Positions 46,501 to 61,909 of a stretch of 64,000 nucleotides of DNA are shown here, piece after piece. The position numbers and the translations under genes are program-made. Under the pieces are notes generated by a model that was not told the origin of the DNA, did no database searches, and saw only the letters and a program-made list of their open reading frames with translations. This stretch comes from Guillardia theta CCMP2712 (Eukaryota > Cryptophyceae > Pyrenomonadales > Geminigeraceae): NCBI RefSeq assembly GCF_000315625.1, contig NW_005434596.1:88615-152614 (forward strand). Reading direction: 5' to 3'. The stretch's first letter is position 1. Each line of letters starts with the position of its first letter.

Positions 46501-48390
46501 TGGGCCTTTTGGACGTTCTGCAGACCTCAAGCGTCAGCACTCAAGACTCCAACATTCGGGCTTCTTGCCCTAAATGCATTGACGGCTGCGATGGCGCTCT
46601 TGCGATCTTTGAAGACAACGAAGGCTGAAGGGACGGTAAGAGCATCGAGTTCCAGCCGCACTCCTTGTACCTGTCCCTGTTCCCATCCTCTCTTTCTTCC
46701 TCTGCAGCGCGTTCATCTGCATAATTTCAAGTGAGCCCCTTAAAAGGCGACGCAAATCGCTCCACCTCCTCCTCAGCCTTCTTAAGATCCCCTTCTAGGT
46801 GGTCGATGGCGTCGACCCATTCCCCCATGTACATGAAGGAGAAAAATCCAGTCTGGAGCACAAACACAGGACGTTTACTGCCCATGAAGTCATGGATTGC
46901 ATGCCGACCTGCATCTGCGGTCGAGTCCCGTCGTTCTCCGCCTGCTGCTTGTACCTGGCCAGCTGTATAGGTCGAGCTAAGACCAGCCGCTGCGGCAAAG
47001 GGCACAGAGGTAGAGGTAGAGGTAGACCTTCTTGTGGAGGACACGATGATTCTCCACCAGATCCACCTGCATCGATGGCGTCAGGACCAACGGCAGGTGC
47101 CCAAACCTCCAACGCACCAGGTCCGTCACGTCAAGGGAGACAGACACGTCCAGGACCTGACAGGAGCGATCTTCAAACTCCAAGAGCATCGAGGGCATAC
47201 ATCCACAACCTTCCCTTGCGTGTCCGGGCAGGCGTCGAACATGGTTCGCAGCTCCTCCTGCCTCACCGGAGGGATCAATCTCAGGCCCTGCAGATAGGTC
47301 ATGTCCTGCTGGGCGAGATTTCACAGCTGTTCAAGACCTGGATTTCGACAGTGTACGCCTGTAAAGCGCAAACGCGTCTTAGATAATTGCAAGCACTCAC
47401 TCACTCTCCTGTTCTTACCTGAACAGGAGGAATGGCTCCTTCGCCATACTCTCCCTGCCGATCACACGTCAGCTTGTGTTCAAATATGGAGGATGTGACA
47501 GAAAGACCTTGGCGTTAGCAACCATCCTCGTTCGGAGGAAGTACACGATAGCGCACAGGCTTCCTGTGGTCCAGACTAATCACACATCCTCACCAGGCAA
47601 GGTCTGAACAACCGGCCAAGAAAACAGCGACCATGGTATGAAACAGAAGCGCGCTGGAGGGCGAAGCGAATCCGTTGGAGGTTGTGATGACGAATGAATC
47701 CAGCGGATACCAAGACTGAGCAGCGACACACTGGTCACTGGCATCGCCTGAATGACAGGAGGCACTGTCCTGACCTTCTTGGTTGTGAGGAGATTCATCG
47801 GAACGAGCACAGCAACCCCTAGGAATGCAATGACCTGTCATGCACGTTCAGCCCATCAGCGCAGCATGCAGAGGCGTTACAGAGAAGAAGACAGTCATGC
47901 TCCAGGTGAAGTCGAGGTACAGACGAGCCTCCAGCCCGGCAAGATGATGGACAGTATCGTCGTCAGCCTGCCGACATGTGAGAAAAGCACTCCCACCATC
48001 TCCCGTCACACCTGCGCAGTATCGACTAGGAAGGGGACGGGGTCAGCCACGAAGGTGCCAAGTTCCTGCAAGCAGAAGTTCAAGAGAGCATGCAGTCAAA
48101 CTCGATGCTCCTCTTGCTTCACCCACCTGACAGCAACCCTCGTCCACCACGTCCTCTTCGCTCCCCGAGACAGCTTTGTCCTCTGAGGACGCCAGCGGTC
48201 TTCTCTCAGGGTTTCTCCTTCTCCTGTGTGGAGGGTTGAGCTGTGCTGCTCATTGAGGGAGAGGGCAAGGACACCTGTAGTTCCTCGCGGCGAAGAAGCA
48301 TGCGGCAGCGAAAATCAAGAAGTAGAGTACAAGGTGAAGACCGAAGTTGATCATGACCGAATGCCATGAGCCGCCCCATGGACCGATCAT
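43552..48390 (-). CDS. CSC1/TMEM63-type stress-gated cation channel
   Basis: About twenty exons spell a complete CSC1-like protein. The start MIGPWGGSWHSV (48390) leads into helix LHLVLYFLIFAAACFFAAR. A Glu/Asp-rich loop and the TFVAD segment follow, then LDFTWSMTVFFSV and FLGVAVLVPMNLL (about 47860-47760). The cytosolic RNA-recognition-like domain follows: YTVEIQ, VRQEELRTMFDACPD, LDVSVSLDVTDLVRW, QTGFFSFMYMGEWVDAIDH and AFVVFKDRKSAIAAV. PEDVFWRNLRSP and HHFMLSFTWTLILFVAL begin the pore region. It continues with SSFNLIFFFMVSNLLLVPA, LDELFNVIFSTPVDQLFAQ, GSSTSFFVEYVAQ, FDFAFFYSSMISVLAM, SGIMFAVTVPLILPFIAGF and LVLISGIALVSFSFSFFF. It ends at VGAYENP (43552). The family forms osmotically or mechanically gated channels in membranes. 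Exon limits are approximate. Confidence 0.88.
44248..44364. repeat. (GGA)n trinucleotide array in a CSC1-like intron
   Basis: Over 110 bp of almost perfect GGA, lying between channel exons. Poly-Gly, poly-Arg and poly-Leu frames here are artefacts. A second GGA array of about 60 bp lies at 44850-44911 in another intron of the same gene. Confidence 0.96.
45333..45425. repeat. (ATGAGT)n/(GAT)n array in a CSC1-like intron
   Basis: Hexanucleotide ATGAGT units pass into GATGAC trinucleotides. Confidence 0.9.
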
Positions 48391-49001
48391 GGTGATAGCT
48401 TGAGACTTGGAGGACAGTTGAGCTCAAGTGCGTCTTGATAGAGGTGCTAAGACAGGCGCTTCACTGCCGGCCTTGCTCCATCGCTAGCACAAGCCGGAAT
48501 TAGAACAAAGCACTCACGCACGTCATGGTGCCCTCTCAGACATATCTTGACACCCATGTCTCACAGCTATGACCTCTCTCTCCTCTCCTCCTCTCCTCCT
48601 CTCTTCTTCTCTCCTCTCCTCCTCTCTTCTCTCCTCCATTCTTTCATTGCCCTACAATTCCAGCATCTTCTATTTGCCTATCCTGCCTGCCATCGAAAAG
48701 GCGCTGACAACCCAACCCGTATGACCCCACTAGTAAATGTTTGACCCCTCCATTTCACAAGAAGGGTGCTATAATCGTATGGGTGTAACTACCACCCCAC
48801 CCTTCGGAAGCAAGCGTGTTTGTGGGAGCATCGAAAATGAATCAGGCAGAGGCGAGGGGGAAAGGATGGAGGGGAACAGGGAGGAGAGGAGAGGGGAGAA
48901 TGCAGCGAGAGGAGAGGAGCCAGGAGCAAGATGTTGAGGCTACGACTTTGGCCAGGAGCAGGATGCAGAGTCGTGTCCACTGACATGCTTGCAGGACCGG
49001 C
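48391..49001. promoter_or_regulatory. Divergent promoter between channel gene and CCZ1
   Basis: At 48712-48805 the motif cluster reappears: AACCCGTATGACCCCACT, TTTGACCCCTCCATTTC, GAAGGGTGCTATAATCG, ATGGGTGTAACTACCACCCC. Pyrimidine CTCCT repeats occupy 48575-48640 and purine GGAGAGG repeats 48860-48925. No gene is supported. Confidence 0.45.
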
Positions 49002-53375
<4,374 letters not shown>

Positions 53376-53669
53376 AGAGAAGAGAGAAATCAAGCAGAGC
53401 AGAGTCAAGGAGGAGGGAGAGGAGGAAGAGGAGGGAGTTGGAGAGGAGGTAGCAGTGGAGGAGAGGACCCGCAGGAGCAGGAACTCTGAGGGGGAACAGT
53501 GGGAACAAAAAGAGGAGCAGGGTGATGTTGGATAAGGAGGATGGAGGAGGAGGAGGAGGATGGCAGGGAGGATAAGGGCATAAAGGTTGGGGAGGCGAGG
53601 GAAGGAGGTGGAGGGTTTCATTGTAGACAGGAGGAGGGGGTTTCTATTCTTTGATTTGTTTGTAAATTT

Positions 53670-55173
53670 TCATTCAGTCAGCTCCTCGACCGAGGTGACG
53701 ATCTTCGTCTGAACATCGTGCCTCCTCTCCTCCTCTCCACCCTTGCCCGCCGTCTCCTCCTCCTCCTTGTGCTCCTTCTTCGGAGTCTCTTGCCGTCCGG
53801 GTCTTCCTGCTGGGGCCGTCAGGCATCCAAGGTAAAGAAAGCAACATGTCACCTAGCTTTGCCATCCTGTGCACATCATACTTGTAGATTGCCTGCATAC
53901 CACCATGAATTTCGTTCTTGTCTTCTCCTCTCCTCCCCTCCCCTCCCCTCCCCTCTGCTCTCCTGCCTCCCTCCCTCCCCTCTCATTCCATCCATTCTTC
54001 CTTTCCCCTACCTTGCTAACTGTCTATGCATACATCTTCCTCCAGCACCACCACCTCGCCACCATCACATCTCCCCCACCCTCACATTCGCCTCCTCCTC
54101 CTCCTCCTCCTCCTCCTCCTCTCACTCTCGCGTCATCGGCTGTTCCCGTCAGCTCATCGTCGTCAAAGTGCAACTTGGTGAGGGATGGGATGTCGTACTT
54201 CTGTCCTCCCAGCGCCTGCAGCTGCTCTGAGCGGGGCAGACTAGAGAAGGAAGCGGGGGAAAGGGGGGGGGCGACAGGAGATGAGGACAGGAGGGAGGGA
54301 AAGAAGGAGAGGAGGTAGAGGAGGAAGGGCGAGGGCGAGGGCGAGGGCGGGGTCGAAAGAGGGAAGAGTAGGAGAGGGAGAGGGAGAGGAAGAGAGAAGC
54401 GAAGGAGAAGAGAAGGGGGAGGGGGAGCGGGAGAGAGGCGGAGAAGGAGAGGGAAAGGGAGAGGGAGAGGGAGAGGCAGCAGTAGGAGGGAAGTAGCGAC
54501 CTTTTCTTGGAGGAGAGAGCCTCTGAATGTTGCTGCTGTCTTGTTTCTGCTCTTGTAAGAGACCTTGGCGCTGATCGCCAGCTCCGGTCGGGCAACCCAC
54601 TCCCTTGCGAATGCTCGTTCCATGTCGGTCTGCCAGCAGATCAGCGGGAGAAGAAGCAGGAGGAAGAGGGAATCGAGCTGGCGATGGTGATGATGAAATC
54701 GGGAGGAGGAGGAGGAGGAGGAGGAGGAGGAAAGGGAGGAGGAGGAGGGGGGGGAAGGGGAGGAGGAGGAGGAGGAGGTTTGCCGCTGGAGAACTGCATC
54801 TCACCGACAAATTCTTCAAGTTCTGCATCAAAACGTCCTTGGCGTTGACGTAGGACTTCTCGAAGGTCGATCGAATGCCAGTAATCTGGTCGGAGAGAGG
54901 ACCAAAAGGAGAGTTTGAAGGAGGGGGCGATCAAGGGACGGGGGAGATGGGCAGGGAGGAGGGGAAGAAGAAGGAGAGGGGGAAAGAGTGAAGGACAAAT
55001 ACAACCATGATCAATATCAATCTCATCGTAAGTCACCTCACCTTCTCGTCTACATTCCGTTTCTCCTGGGCGATTTTTTGCTCGAGTTGTTTGCGTCTCA
55101 CTTCCTGCTCGCCCAAGTCAAACCCGCGGATCAAAACATTTCTCAATGACATGGTCAACTTCATCTTCAATAT

Positions 55174-55205
<32 letters not shown>

Positions 55206-56553
55206 CTACATTACGTCATTTCGACACAAGGCTGATTCGAGTGCCTCCAACACCCCCCCCCAGGTCTCACCTGCTTGTCAAGAATACTTTTCTTCCAACT
55301 TTCCTCCTCCTGCATTTTTCCAGCCTGCAAACATTCACGATATCAGCAGGAGATGAATGAAGATCAGTAGATCAGGACAGCAAGCAGTGAACTACAACAG
55401 TAAAGTAATAGTAAAGTAACATTTGAATTCATTATGAAAAGGTGAAAGGACCAAAAAGATGGTAACGATGATGATCATGAATATCGGGATAGAGTTAAGA
55501 TTTGAGAAAGGTACTTTCACTTACCTCGACTCTCTTGTGTAGCAGCAGCACATCATTGTACATCTCAGCCTGGAAGCACATCAAGGTGAGCTGAACAACG
55601 AATCCCCTCCCACTCAACCTGCGCGAGTTTCTTCCCCTGTTTGATCATGTCTCGTATGAGAGGGGAGAACTTCACAGGAGGGATCTGATGGCACAGTCTC
55701 AGCTCCTCCTCCTCCCTCCACCATTTCCCTCACCCTCTCCGCCGCCACGTGCTCCTCGAAGTGATGACGCTGCGCTTCAGCCTTCTCCTGCGGTGAACCA
55801 GTGGGGATGAGGAGGGGGTGGCAGGAGGCAGCAGCATCGTTACATTGACAGCCTCCAGCAGGCTTGCACAGTGAGTCTCCATCTCCTTCCGCTTGTGAAG
55901 CCACTCCTCTTCGAACTCCTGACAAGACAAGGCCATCAGTATCCATGCTGGAGGGGCAGGTGGCTGGTTCCAATAGCAGCAGGTCACGGGGGCCACCCAA
56001 ACACCCGCTAGAGGACGAAACGCTCGAGGCGAGGTCACGATGTGATGCCATGGAGAAGCGAGCGGGCAGGCAAGGCATGCGCATGATTCCTACCTGCATC
56101 TTGATCCCTAGCGAACGGTTCAGCATCTTGGTTTCAGACTGAGAGCACCAAGGGGTCAGTTCACGTTGCCAGTGAAACTGTTAGAAGCTTCTGCACCTCC
56201 TGCCGGCTCTTCTCGTCTGCACGCAGGATTTCCATCATCTTCTTCTCGCGCTCAGTCGCTTCCAACGCCTTCTTCTCGGCATTCATGTAGAACCGCACTA
56301 TCCACAATTGGTTCACATTAGCATAGGGAGGTAGGGGGCGGAAGGACAGAACTGACCAGCCTCTCTTGATCCTTCTGTCTCGAAGCCCTTCACCGAAGAA
56401 GCATGCGCTTCCTTCCTGATCACCCGCCTAGAAAACCCGCAGGTCATTCACGGGCTAACGTCACAAGCTTTTTTCCTCTACTTACACAGAAGGGTCTCGC
56501 CCACCATCCGGTCGGATGGTCCTCCTGCTGTAGGTCAAGTGCTTCTTCTCCAT
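53670..56553 (-). CDS. Coiled-coil protein of many short exons
   Basis: The start MEKKHLTYSRRTIRPDGG (56553) is followed by a series of short exons rich in Glu/Lys/Arg/Gln with GT-AG borders: RVIRKEAHASSVKGFETEG, NAEKKALEATEREKKMMEIL, SETKMLNRSLGIKMQ, EFEEEWLHKRKEMETHCASL, EKAEAQRHHFEEHVAAERV, HQIPPVKFSPLIRDMIKQGK, AEMYNDVLLLHKRVE, EEESWKKSILDKQ, FDLGEQEVRRKQLEQKIAQE, IRSTFEKSYVNAKDVLMQNL, TDMERAFAREWVARPEL and LQALGGQKYDIPSLTKLHF. It ends ...VQTKIVTSVEELTE at 53670. Heptad-like helices dominate. No catalytic motif is seen. I suspect a cytoskeletal or axonemal protein, but that is inference from composition and exon style. The gene is convergent with CCZ1, with about 295 bp between stops. Confidence 0.72.
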
Positions 56554-57029
56554 CGTTCTGCTGCCTGTAGCGCCTTGTTGTATCACCCCTGTCTCCCTCC
56601 CTTCCTTCCCTCCCCTCTCTCTCCCCTCTCTCTTCCCTTTCTCGTCTTGCCTTTCAACGGCTGACGCTTGCTGAGTGACCCTCATCCCCGCTTAACAGCT
56701 GAGTCACAGCCGCCCGGGCTGCCGCCCGGGCCCCGGCGGCCTGCGGCCGGGCCGCCGTGCCGGTTCCCCCCGGGCTACCCGGCGGCCCGCCGGTGCGCCG
56801 GCCCTGGCAGCCGGCCGCGGCTGAGGCTGAGCCTCGGAGTGAGGTCCGACGGTCCTGCGAGCTACCGTACCGTGCCGCAAGTAAATATATAAACTGAGAA
56901 ATATAATAGATATATCTCGTGTGCATACTGACCGTACTATTGCACTGAATGCATATATGTAGAAATGGGAAAAAGAAGTACAAACTAGCAATAGTATGTG
57001 GTCGACAGAACTTCATCTGTTGGTACGAT
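56554..57029. other. Spacer with very GC-rich palindromic block
   Basis: From about 56706 to 56830 the sequence is almost pure G/C with nested inverted repeats (GCCGCCCGGGCC; CCGGCGGCCTGCGGCCGG; GGCCGCGGCTG). It ends at an AT-rich stretch near 56880 containing TATAAAC and ATATATCTC. No gene is supported. Confidence 0.5.
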
Positions 57030-57316
57030 CATTATGGGTGGGGTACATTTTATATGCATCTTCCGTAGTGATAGTATGGTGGGGGAGATATAATCCTACA
57101 TGGATCGGGTGGGTACACAATCCCACAAACTCCTTTATCTTCAACCTACCCCCACTTCCCCCCTCCAAGTACCCATCCCTCCCTCATACACAGTACTCGA
57201 TACTCGCGAACACCGGTTCATTTCCCTGTGCTTTGACCCCTACTTACCTACCAATAACCCCTTCCCTCTTTTTAAAACTCCCCCAAGAGTTGGAGCACGA
57301 GTGTACAAACCTGTTC
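57030..57316. promoter_or_regulatory. GGGGT/ACCCC promoter-like region of the Pro-rich repeat gene
   Basis: Cores include GGGTGGGGTACATTTTAT, GGTGGGGGAGATATAATC, TCGGGTGGGTACACAATCCC, CTACCCCCAC and TTGACCCCTACTTACC. It lies directly upstream of the Pro-rich repeat frame at 57317. Confidence 0.45.
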
Positions 57317-57895
57317 ATGCTGACAGAGCTGCTGAGGAGAATCCTGCTGTTGTTCCGTGCTGATCACAGCTTAAGGGATCCCCCACAAGAGCAGCTGGTT
57401 GAAGGATACCTAGCAGTGTATCCTGATCACGATCAGCACGATCTTCCCGAAGATCAGCTGGTCGAGGGTTATGTAGTCCTGCCTGACTACCAGGAGGATG
57501 GTCAACTGGCCACCTCCTCTGACCCAGAGCCTCAGGAAGAGAATCAAGAAGATGATGATTCTCCTTCAACAGACGATGAGGACGAGGCAGGCAGTAATGC
57601 AGAGTCTGACGACGTTGCCCAAGGGCAACCCGTCCCCATGGTGGTGCAGGCTCCCCAGCCGCCCATGGCGGTGCCACCGCAGGCTCCCCAGCCGCCCATG
57701 GCGGTGCCACCGCAGGCTCCCCAGCCGCCCATGGCGGTGCCACCGCAGGCTCCCCAGCCGCCCATGGCGGTGCCACCGCAGGCTCCACAGCCTCATATCA
57801 TAGGAGTCTGTGTGACGACAGGAAACCCTTGCAGTAGATGCGTGCATCATCACGGATGTCGATGGGCAAGGCAAGGGAGGCCTGGGCATATTTGA
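57317..57895 (+). CDS. Proline-rich tandem-repeat hypothetical protein
   Basis: A 192-residue frame from Met at 57317 (MLTELLRRILLLFR). An acidic middle carries a duplicated EQLVEGY/DQLVEGY element (RDPPQEQLVEGYLAVYPDHD, then LPEDQLVEGYVVLPDY). A DDDSPSTDDEDEAGS stretch follows. Next are about four perfect 33-bp tandem repeats encoding VPPQAPQPPMA (about 57643-57783). The last part has CVTTGNPCSRCVHHHGC, a Cys/His cluster that could bind a metal. No family is recognised. The nucleotide-identical repeats show recent expansion. The frame extends upstream without a stop to 56996, but that part overlaps the promoter-like motif cluster. Confidence 0.6.
   Translation: MLTELLRRILLLFRADHSLRDPPQEQLVEGYLAVYPDHDQHDLPEDQLVEGYVVLPDYQEDGQLATSSDPEPQEENQEDDDSPSTDDEDEAGSNAESDDVAQGQPVPMVVQAPQPPMAVPPQAPQPPMAVPPQAPQPPMAVPPQAPQPPMAVPPQAPQPHIIGVCVTTGNPCSRCVHHHGCRWARQGRPGHI
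57643..57783 (+). repeat. 33-bp coding tandem repeat
   Basis: Four near-identical 33-bp units beginning GTGCCACCGCAGGCTCCCCA, in frame within the Pro-rich protein. Confidence 0.96.
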
Positions 57896-58140
57896 GCATG
57901 TGCCAATGAGCTCCTTGTCTTGTTTTCGTGTGGTTGAGCTGCATGAAAAAGTATCATTAATAAACCTAACTAACATAAAAGACTCTCTGTCTGCATCAGT
58001 GAGGTTTGTTCATATTAATTCAAAGCATGTCAGTCTCAAAGTTTTAGCGTCTTTGTGTAAATCCTGATGGTCTCAGTCTTGCTTACGCATTTCTCTCCAG
58101 CAACGTTTTCTTCCCTAATCTCCTCTTCTACCTCTTTCAC

Positions 58141-58977
58141 CTAAAAAGAGGCAGCCAGAGCGTCACCTGACCATCCTTTGCATTCTCCTTTGTATGGACT
58201 ACGTTCCCAATCGCTGCCATCGCCAGGTCCGCGACTCGCGAGCAGCAGAGAACTCGAGTGCTTGTTTCCCATGTTCAAGATCTTGCCCAGTTGTCCCGTG
58301 CCATCCCGCCACGTCAACAGAGGTAGTCTCATCTCTCCTATCGAAGCTGGCGTTCTCTGAAGCCACTGTCGAAGCCGAAGTCTTGATGCCAACGCATGTG
58401 AGGACTTGGGCTTGGCTGAGGCTGAGAAAGGACGCTTGGTCCTTACGGGGATCTGGCTGGTGGAGGACTCTGCCTGATCGGAACTGATGGGGACAAGTGA
58501 GTCGAGCACAGTAGTCTATGATGTTGCAACCTATCAAACAGCCCATGTCCAAACTCGTTCCGAAGTTCCACCTTGCAAACGTTGAGGACTGCAGCTCCTC
58601 CTCTTGCTCCTGCCACTTTGCCGTCAGCCACCCGGGCAATTGTTTCGAAGCAGACGAGCCTGTTGCTCATTAAAAATCATCTTTGCCTTTGCTCTTGCTC
58701 TGCAGCAATGCAGGAGGTGAGGAAGCACAAGTCAGATCAGATCAGGCAGCGATAAGCAGGAGCCGGAACAAGTACGCACTTGGGGCTCAGCAAGCTTAGA
58801 GCTGCTTTTTGCTTCCCCCTCAACATCAACCTTCGCATCTATCCAAGGGAGTGATGAGCAAATTTTTATGTGCGGGGAAAGCACCAAGCAAACAACTACC
58901 TTGATATCGTTCATGGGAAGGACCAACCCGATGGAGTGCATAGCATCTAAGTTTGTCTTTTTGTCCTTCTCCTTCAT
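58141..58977 (-). CDS. Hypothetical multi-exon gene, tentative
   Basis: A plausible first exon starts MKEKDKKTNLDAMHSIGLVL (58977) and ends at DIK with a GT donor. Downstream segments include KWQEQEEELQSSTFARWNFG (about 58615-58555). The last exon has two competing open frames, one with RTKRPFSASAKPKSSHALAS and LRQWLQRTPASIGEMRL ending at 58141, the other with TSASTVASENASFDRRDETT ending at 58199. I could not decide between them, so the product is uncertain. No known domain is seen. Confidence 0.38.
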
Positions 58978-58992
58978 TCTTTATCCACCAGC

Positions 58993-59325
58993 ATGAGATG
59001 GAGCAGCGAGTTGAGCTTCCCTCCCCCTCTTCCCCTCTCTCCTCTCCTCAAATCTTTCAATATCATCTTGATCTCGAGCAACTCATCGACTGCCTGCCTT
59101 GAGAATCAGCGATGCACAATTCAACCAATACCAGGACGGGCGGCGGCCCTGCCGCGGGCTACTTACTGGAACGCGGTCATCAAGGTCTTGCGGCAACTTG
59201 AAGTTCTACCCGTCATCATCATGTCACATGTTTTTGACAATGATGGGATACCGGACCTTGCTCGGAGTAAACTGCAAGCAGCAGCACAGAGGAAGATCCG
59301 AGGGCATCGTAACGCATATGCATAG
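58993..59325 (+). other. Weak ORF, possible gene fragment
   Basis: A 110-residue frame whose C-terminal half (YWNAVIKVLRQLEVLPVIIM, NDGIPDLARSKLQAAAQRK) looks protein-like, but the N-terminal half is low complexity and no upstream exon was found. It abuts repeat-like sequence at 59330-59990. It may be a fragment of a decayed gene. Confidence 0.3.
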
Positions 59326-60221
59326 CACGTCCCGCCAAAGGCCTTTCTTCCCATCGTCGCCTGCACTGATGGACTCTTGCAGGATGATGCGTTGCACTTT
59401 CTGTGCTTGCTGGCGGATCGCTCGGCGAACAGGGAAACGGCAGCGCTGGATGGTCTCTCGGCCTCGCAAGACATCTCAGGTGATCCGAATTGCAAACGCA
59501 TCCGGTCCAGGATCTTTCGTCAGCTCAAGGCCTCCCTGTCCTTCGCTGCCATCATCGCGGGTGCATTCCGGTATGCGTCTCATTCCTTCGGCGGCGGCCA
59601 CAGCGACGTCGCTGGCATGGCGCGGGGGAATTGTCCTGCGCGCAGTAAAGTGAAGGTATCAGTTAAGTTTGGGGGACAGCAGTTGCAGGATTAGGTTTGG
59701 TTCTCGCTGTCTTTTCGCTTCTCGCCGTTTGGCAGCGTGCGAAAAGATTGTCCTCGTACTGAACTTTAACTTAACTTTGAGTGAAGAGTGACCTGAGTCC
59801 GAGACTTGTTTACTACTGACTCGCCGCTGGGAGCAAACTTTGAGACTAGTCACGCCCAGGGGCCAGTCAACTTTACTCAGTGTAGGAGTAAACCGGCTGA
59901 CAGTACTGTCGGGGAACGTACCACCCGGACCTCTGCAGGACCCCCGCAACTCAGTAAACTGACCCCGTCCTTGCACCTTGGGAATCACTTTACTGCAGGC
60001 TGAAATCCTTGCATTTCAATAGTTACGATCCTGTGAGCTCCTCGACCAACCTGTGTCTCAATATCCTCTGTTCTCCTCCTCACTGACCCTGCTTCCTGCA
60101 GAGCTGCTGCTCTCCGGGCCCTGCTCTCCCTGCTCTCCCTGCTCTCCCTGCTCTCCCTGCTCGACCTGCTCGACCTCCTGCTTTGCTTGCATATGTCCTG
60201 TATTACCATATACACTTCTAA
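59326..60221. other. Repeat-bearing stretch without a clear gene
   Basis: Contains a dispersed-element copy at about 59678-59800: GACAGCAGTTGCAGGATTAG, GGTTCTCGCTGTCTT, CCTCGTACTGAACTTTAACT, TAACTTTGAGTGAAGAG. Its parts recur at 16013 and 61930. A CTGCTCTCC nonanucleotide repeat lies at 60119-60160. Frames over 59377-59694 are open but unsupported. Confidence 0.45.
59678..59800. repeat. Dispersed repeat element
   Basis: The left half (GACAGCAGTTGCAGGATTAG ... CTTCTCGCC) is shared with 16013-16075. The right half (TCCTCGTACTGA...TAACTTAACTTTGAGT) is shared with 61935-61975. This suggests a repeat family present at least three times in the window, in partial copies. Confidence 0.65.
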
Positions 60222-60806
60222 GTGACCTCTCATCCTGTAACCTCACACCAACCCATTCAACCATGCCGTCACAACCTTTGCGTCACGATCTTTGCGCTCT
60301 TGATGTGTGGTGGTGACCTTGGTATCAGGCACATGCGGCCAAGAGGAGCAAGCTTTTCGATCCACAAGGTCAGCGAGTGGCTCGGCCAAGATCAGCTCTC
60401 CTCTCCTGATATGGAAGAAGCCCATCGGCATCAGCGCCACAGACGTACTCAGAAGCGTGAAAGAAGGAAGGAAAAAGCCAGCCACAACTCGTGCTCGTCG
60501 TTCACTCCCGGCGATGCAAAGCTCGAAGACGTCAAACTGTCGCTGGCAGACGAGGAAAGAGAGGTCAACCTGACCGCCTTGTTTGCGCTCGTGGGGAATC
60601 TGATCGCGAACCATGTGAACGACAAGGTGGACCATAAACATGAGGTACAGGACGTGGCGTCAAGTCAGTGCGATGCGGGGGGAATGAAGCTCCGGCCGTG
60701 GGAGCGAGAAGTTGAATATGCATCGTCACGAGCTCGCGACATCTCAAGGCAGTTGCAGCTCGAGAGGACACAAGTGGTTGAACGGAGCAAACTATTCCAT
60801 TACTAA
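60222..60806 (+). CDS. Hypothetical charged protein
   Basis: A 194-residue frame. The start is uncertain: 60222, or an internal Met at about 60411 (MEEAHRHQRHRR). The basic segment HRRTQKRERRKEKASHN is followed by DAKLEDVKLSLADEEREVNL, ALFALVGNLIANHVNDKV and a helical end RARDISRQLQLERTQVVERS. Overall composition and a long uninterrupted frame favour coding. No domain is recognised, and flanking sequence is repeat-like. Confidence 0.45.
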   Translation: MTSHPVTSHQPIQPCRHNLCVTIFALLMCGGDLGIRHMRPRGASFSIHKVSEWLGQDQLSSPDMEEAHRHQRHRRTQKRERRKEKASHNSCSSFTPGDAKLEDVKLSLADEEREVNLTALFALVGNLIANHVNDKVDHKHEVQDVASSQCDAGGMKLRPWEREVEYASSRARDISRQLQLERTQVVERSKLFHY

Positions 60807-60959
60807 TAGATATTTGTGATAGCTGTCACACTCATGGCTGGTAGAGCCGTTCATTTCCTTCACTCGCTGTGACTGGCTGCGTGTCTCCGGGTGTCAATCT
60901 ACTATGATCGCACGCACTGAGTCACGAACGGCTGGCATCGTCGAAGACCGCCGGATCAC

Positions 60960-61909
60960 CGGATCCTTCCGATCGGTTCTGACTGAATTCGATAATCAGG
61001 AGTTGCAACTCAGATTCACCGCCGTGGTTGCAGTGACTGAACCAGAGTCGGACGTTCCTAGACGATCCACCGTTCTACGGTATCGGACATGGCGGCATCA
61101 TGCGAGCAGTAGTATCGCTCGAGACATCCAGGTTCTTGTTCCCAGAAGATTTCTTGTACCTAACAACGCACATCATCTGCAAGCAGCGCATAAATCGAAG
61201 TACCCCAAGACCTTTGCTGCCTTCTTCTGCTCCTCTGTCAACCCGTTCCAACTGAGAAGGTCGAGAGGTCACGAGCTCTTCAGGGGAGACTACTACCGAA
61301 CGAAGAAGCAAATGATAAGTCCACCTTCGCTCGTAGATATGTCCACAAAGACATCCTCGTCCCAGAATTTTTGGTTGAATTCAAGAATGGCGTCAAGTGC
61401 TAGAATCGACCATGTGTACTCATCGGTTACAAGCTCAGACCGTACACATGTTTACCGTCATTGAGCACTAGCTAGGACTCGACATACCACCATGAAATAA
61501 GCAACGCTGGCAGATCAGTGGCACTCACAAGTCTTAACCGCGCGGCAAGCAGGGGTACATAAACAAAACTAGCTTCATCGTTGCGATGGAGTCTGTTCAC
61601 TCCTGTTACGGCTGTGAGGCCGGGAGTGCCACGGTCACTGTCCGACCGGAGGACCCGCCCGTCCATGTCATCGAGTCGGGACTTGCTGCTTTTATCTTGA
61701 CGAGGTGGATTTGGGGTGGCGTGTTTGAGGATTTCAAAGAGGCTGCAAATTTGAGCAGACATGAGATGTTCACCGAACATACTCTTGGGTCATTCCTGAG
61801 ATCATCGAATATAGAGGTGATGATCCTTGAGGAGTGCTTCGTACAGTTCGTCAATCTCACGAAAAATCGTTTGATAAGCGAAGAGCATCATTTCATCAGC
61901 GGCTGTCAT
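60960..61909 (-). pseudogene. Possible decayed gene
   Basis: Coding-like segments follow on the minus strand but need frame shifts between them. MTAADEMMLFAYQTIFREID and ELYEALLKDHHLYI (from 61909) run into a TGA unless one base is skipped to FDDLRNDPRVC. A further shift reaches SAQICSLFEILKHATPNPPR. A GT-AG join near 61532/61425 then continues with VTDEYTWSILALDAILEFNQ and KFWDEDVFVDISTSEGGLI. Two frameshifts in 200 bp suggest decay or assembly errors. No family is recognised. The opposite-strand frames at 60904 and 61586 are probably shadows. Confidence 0.38.
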
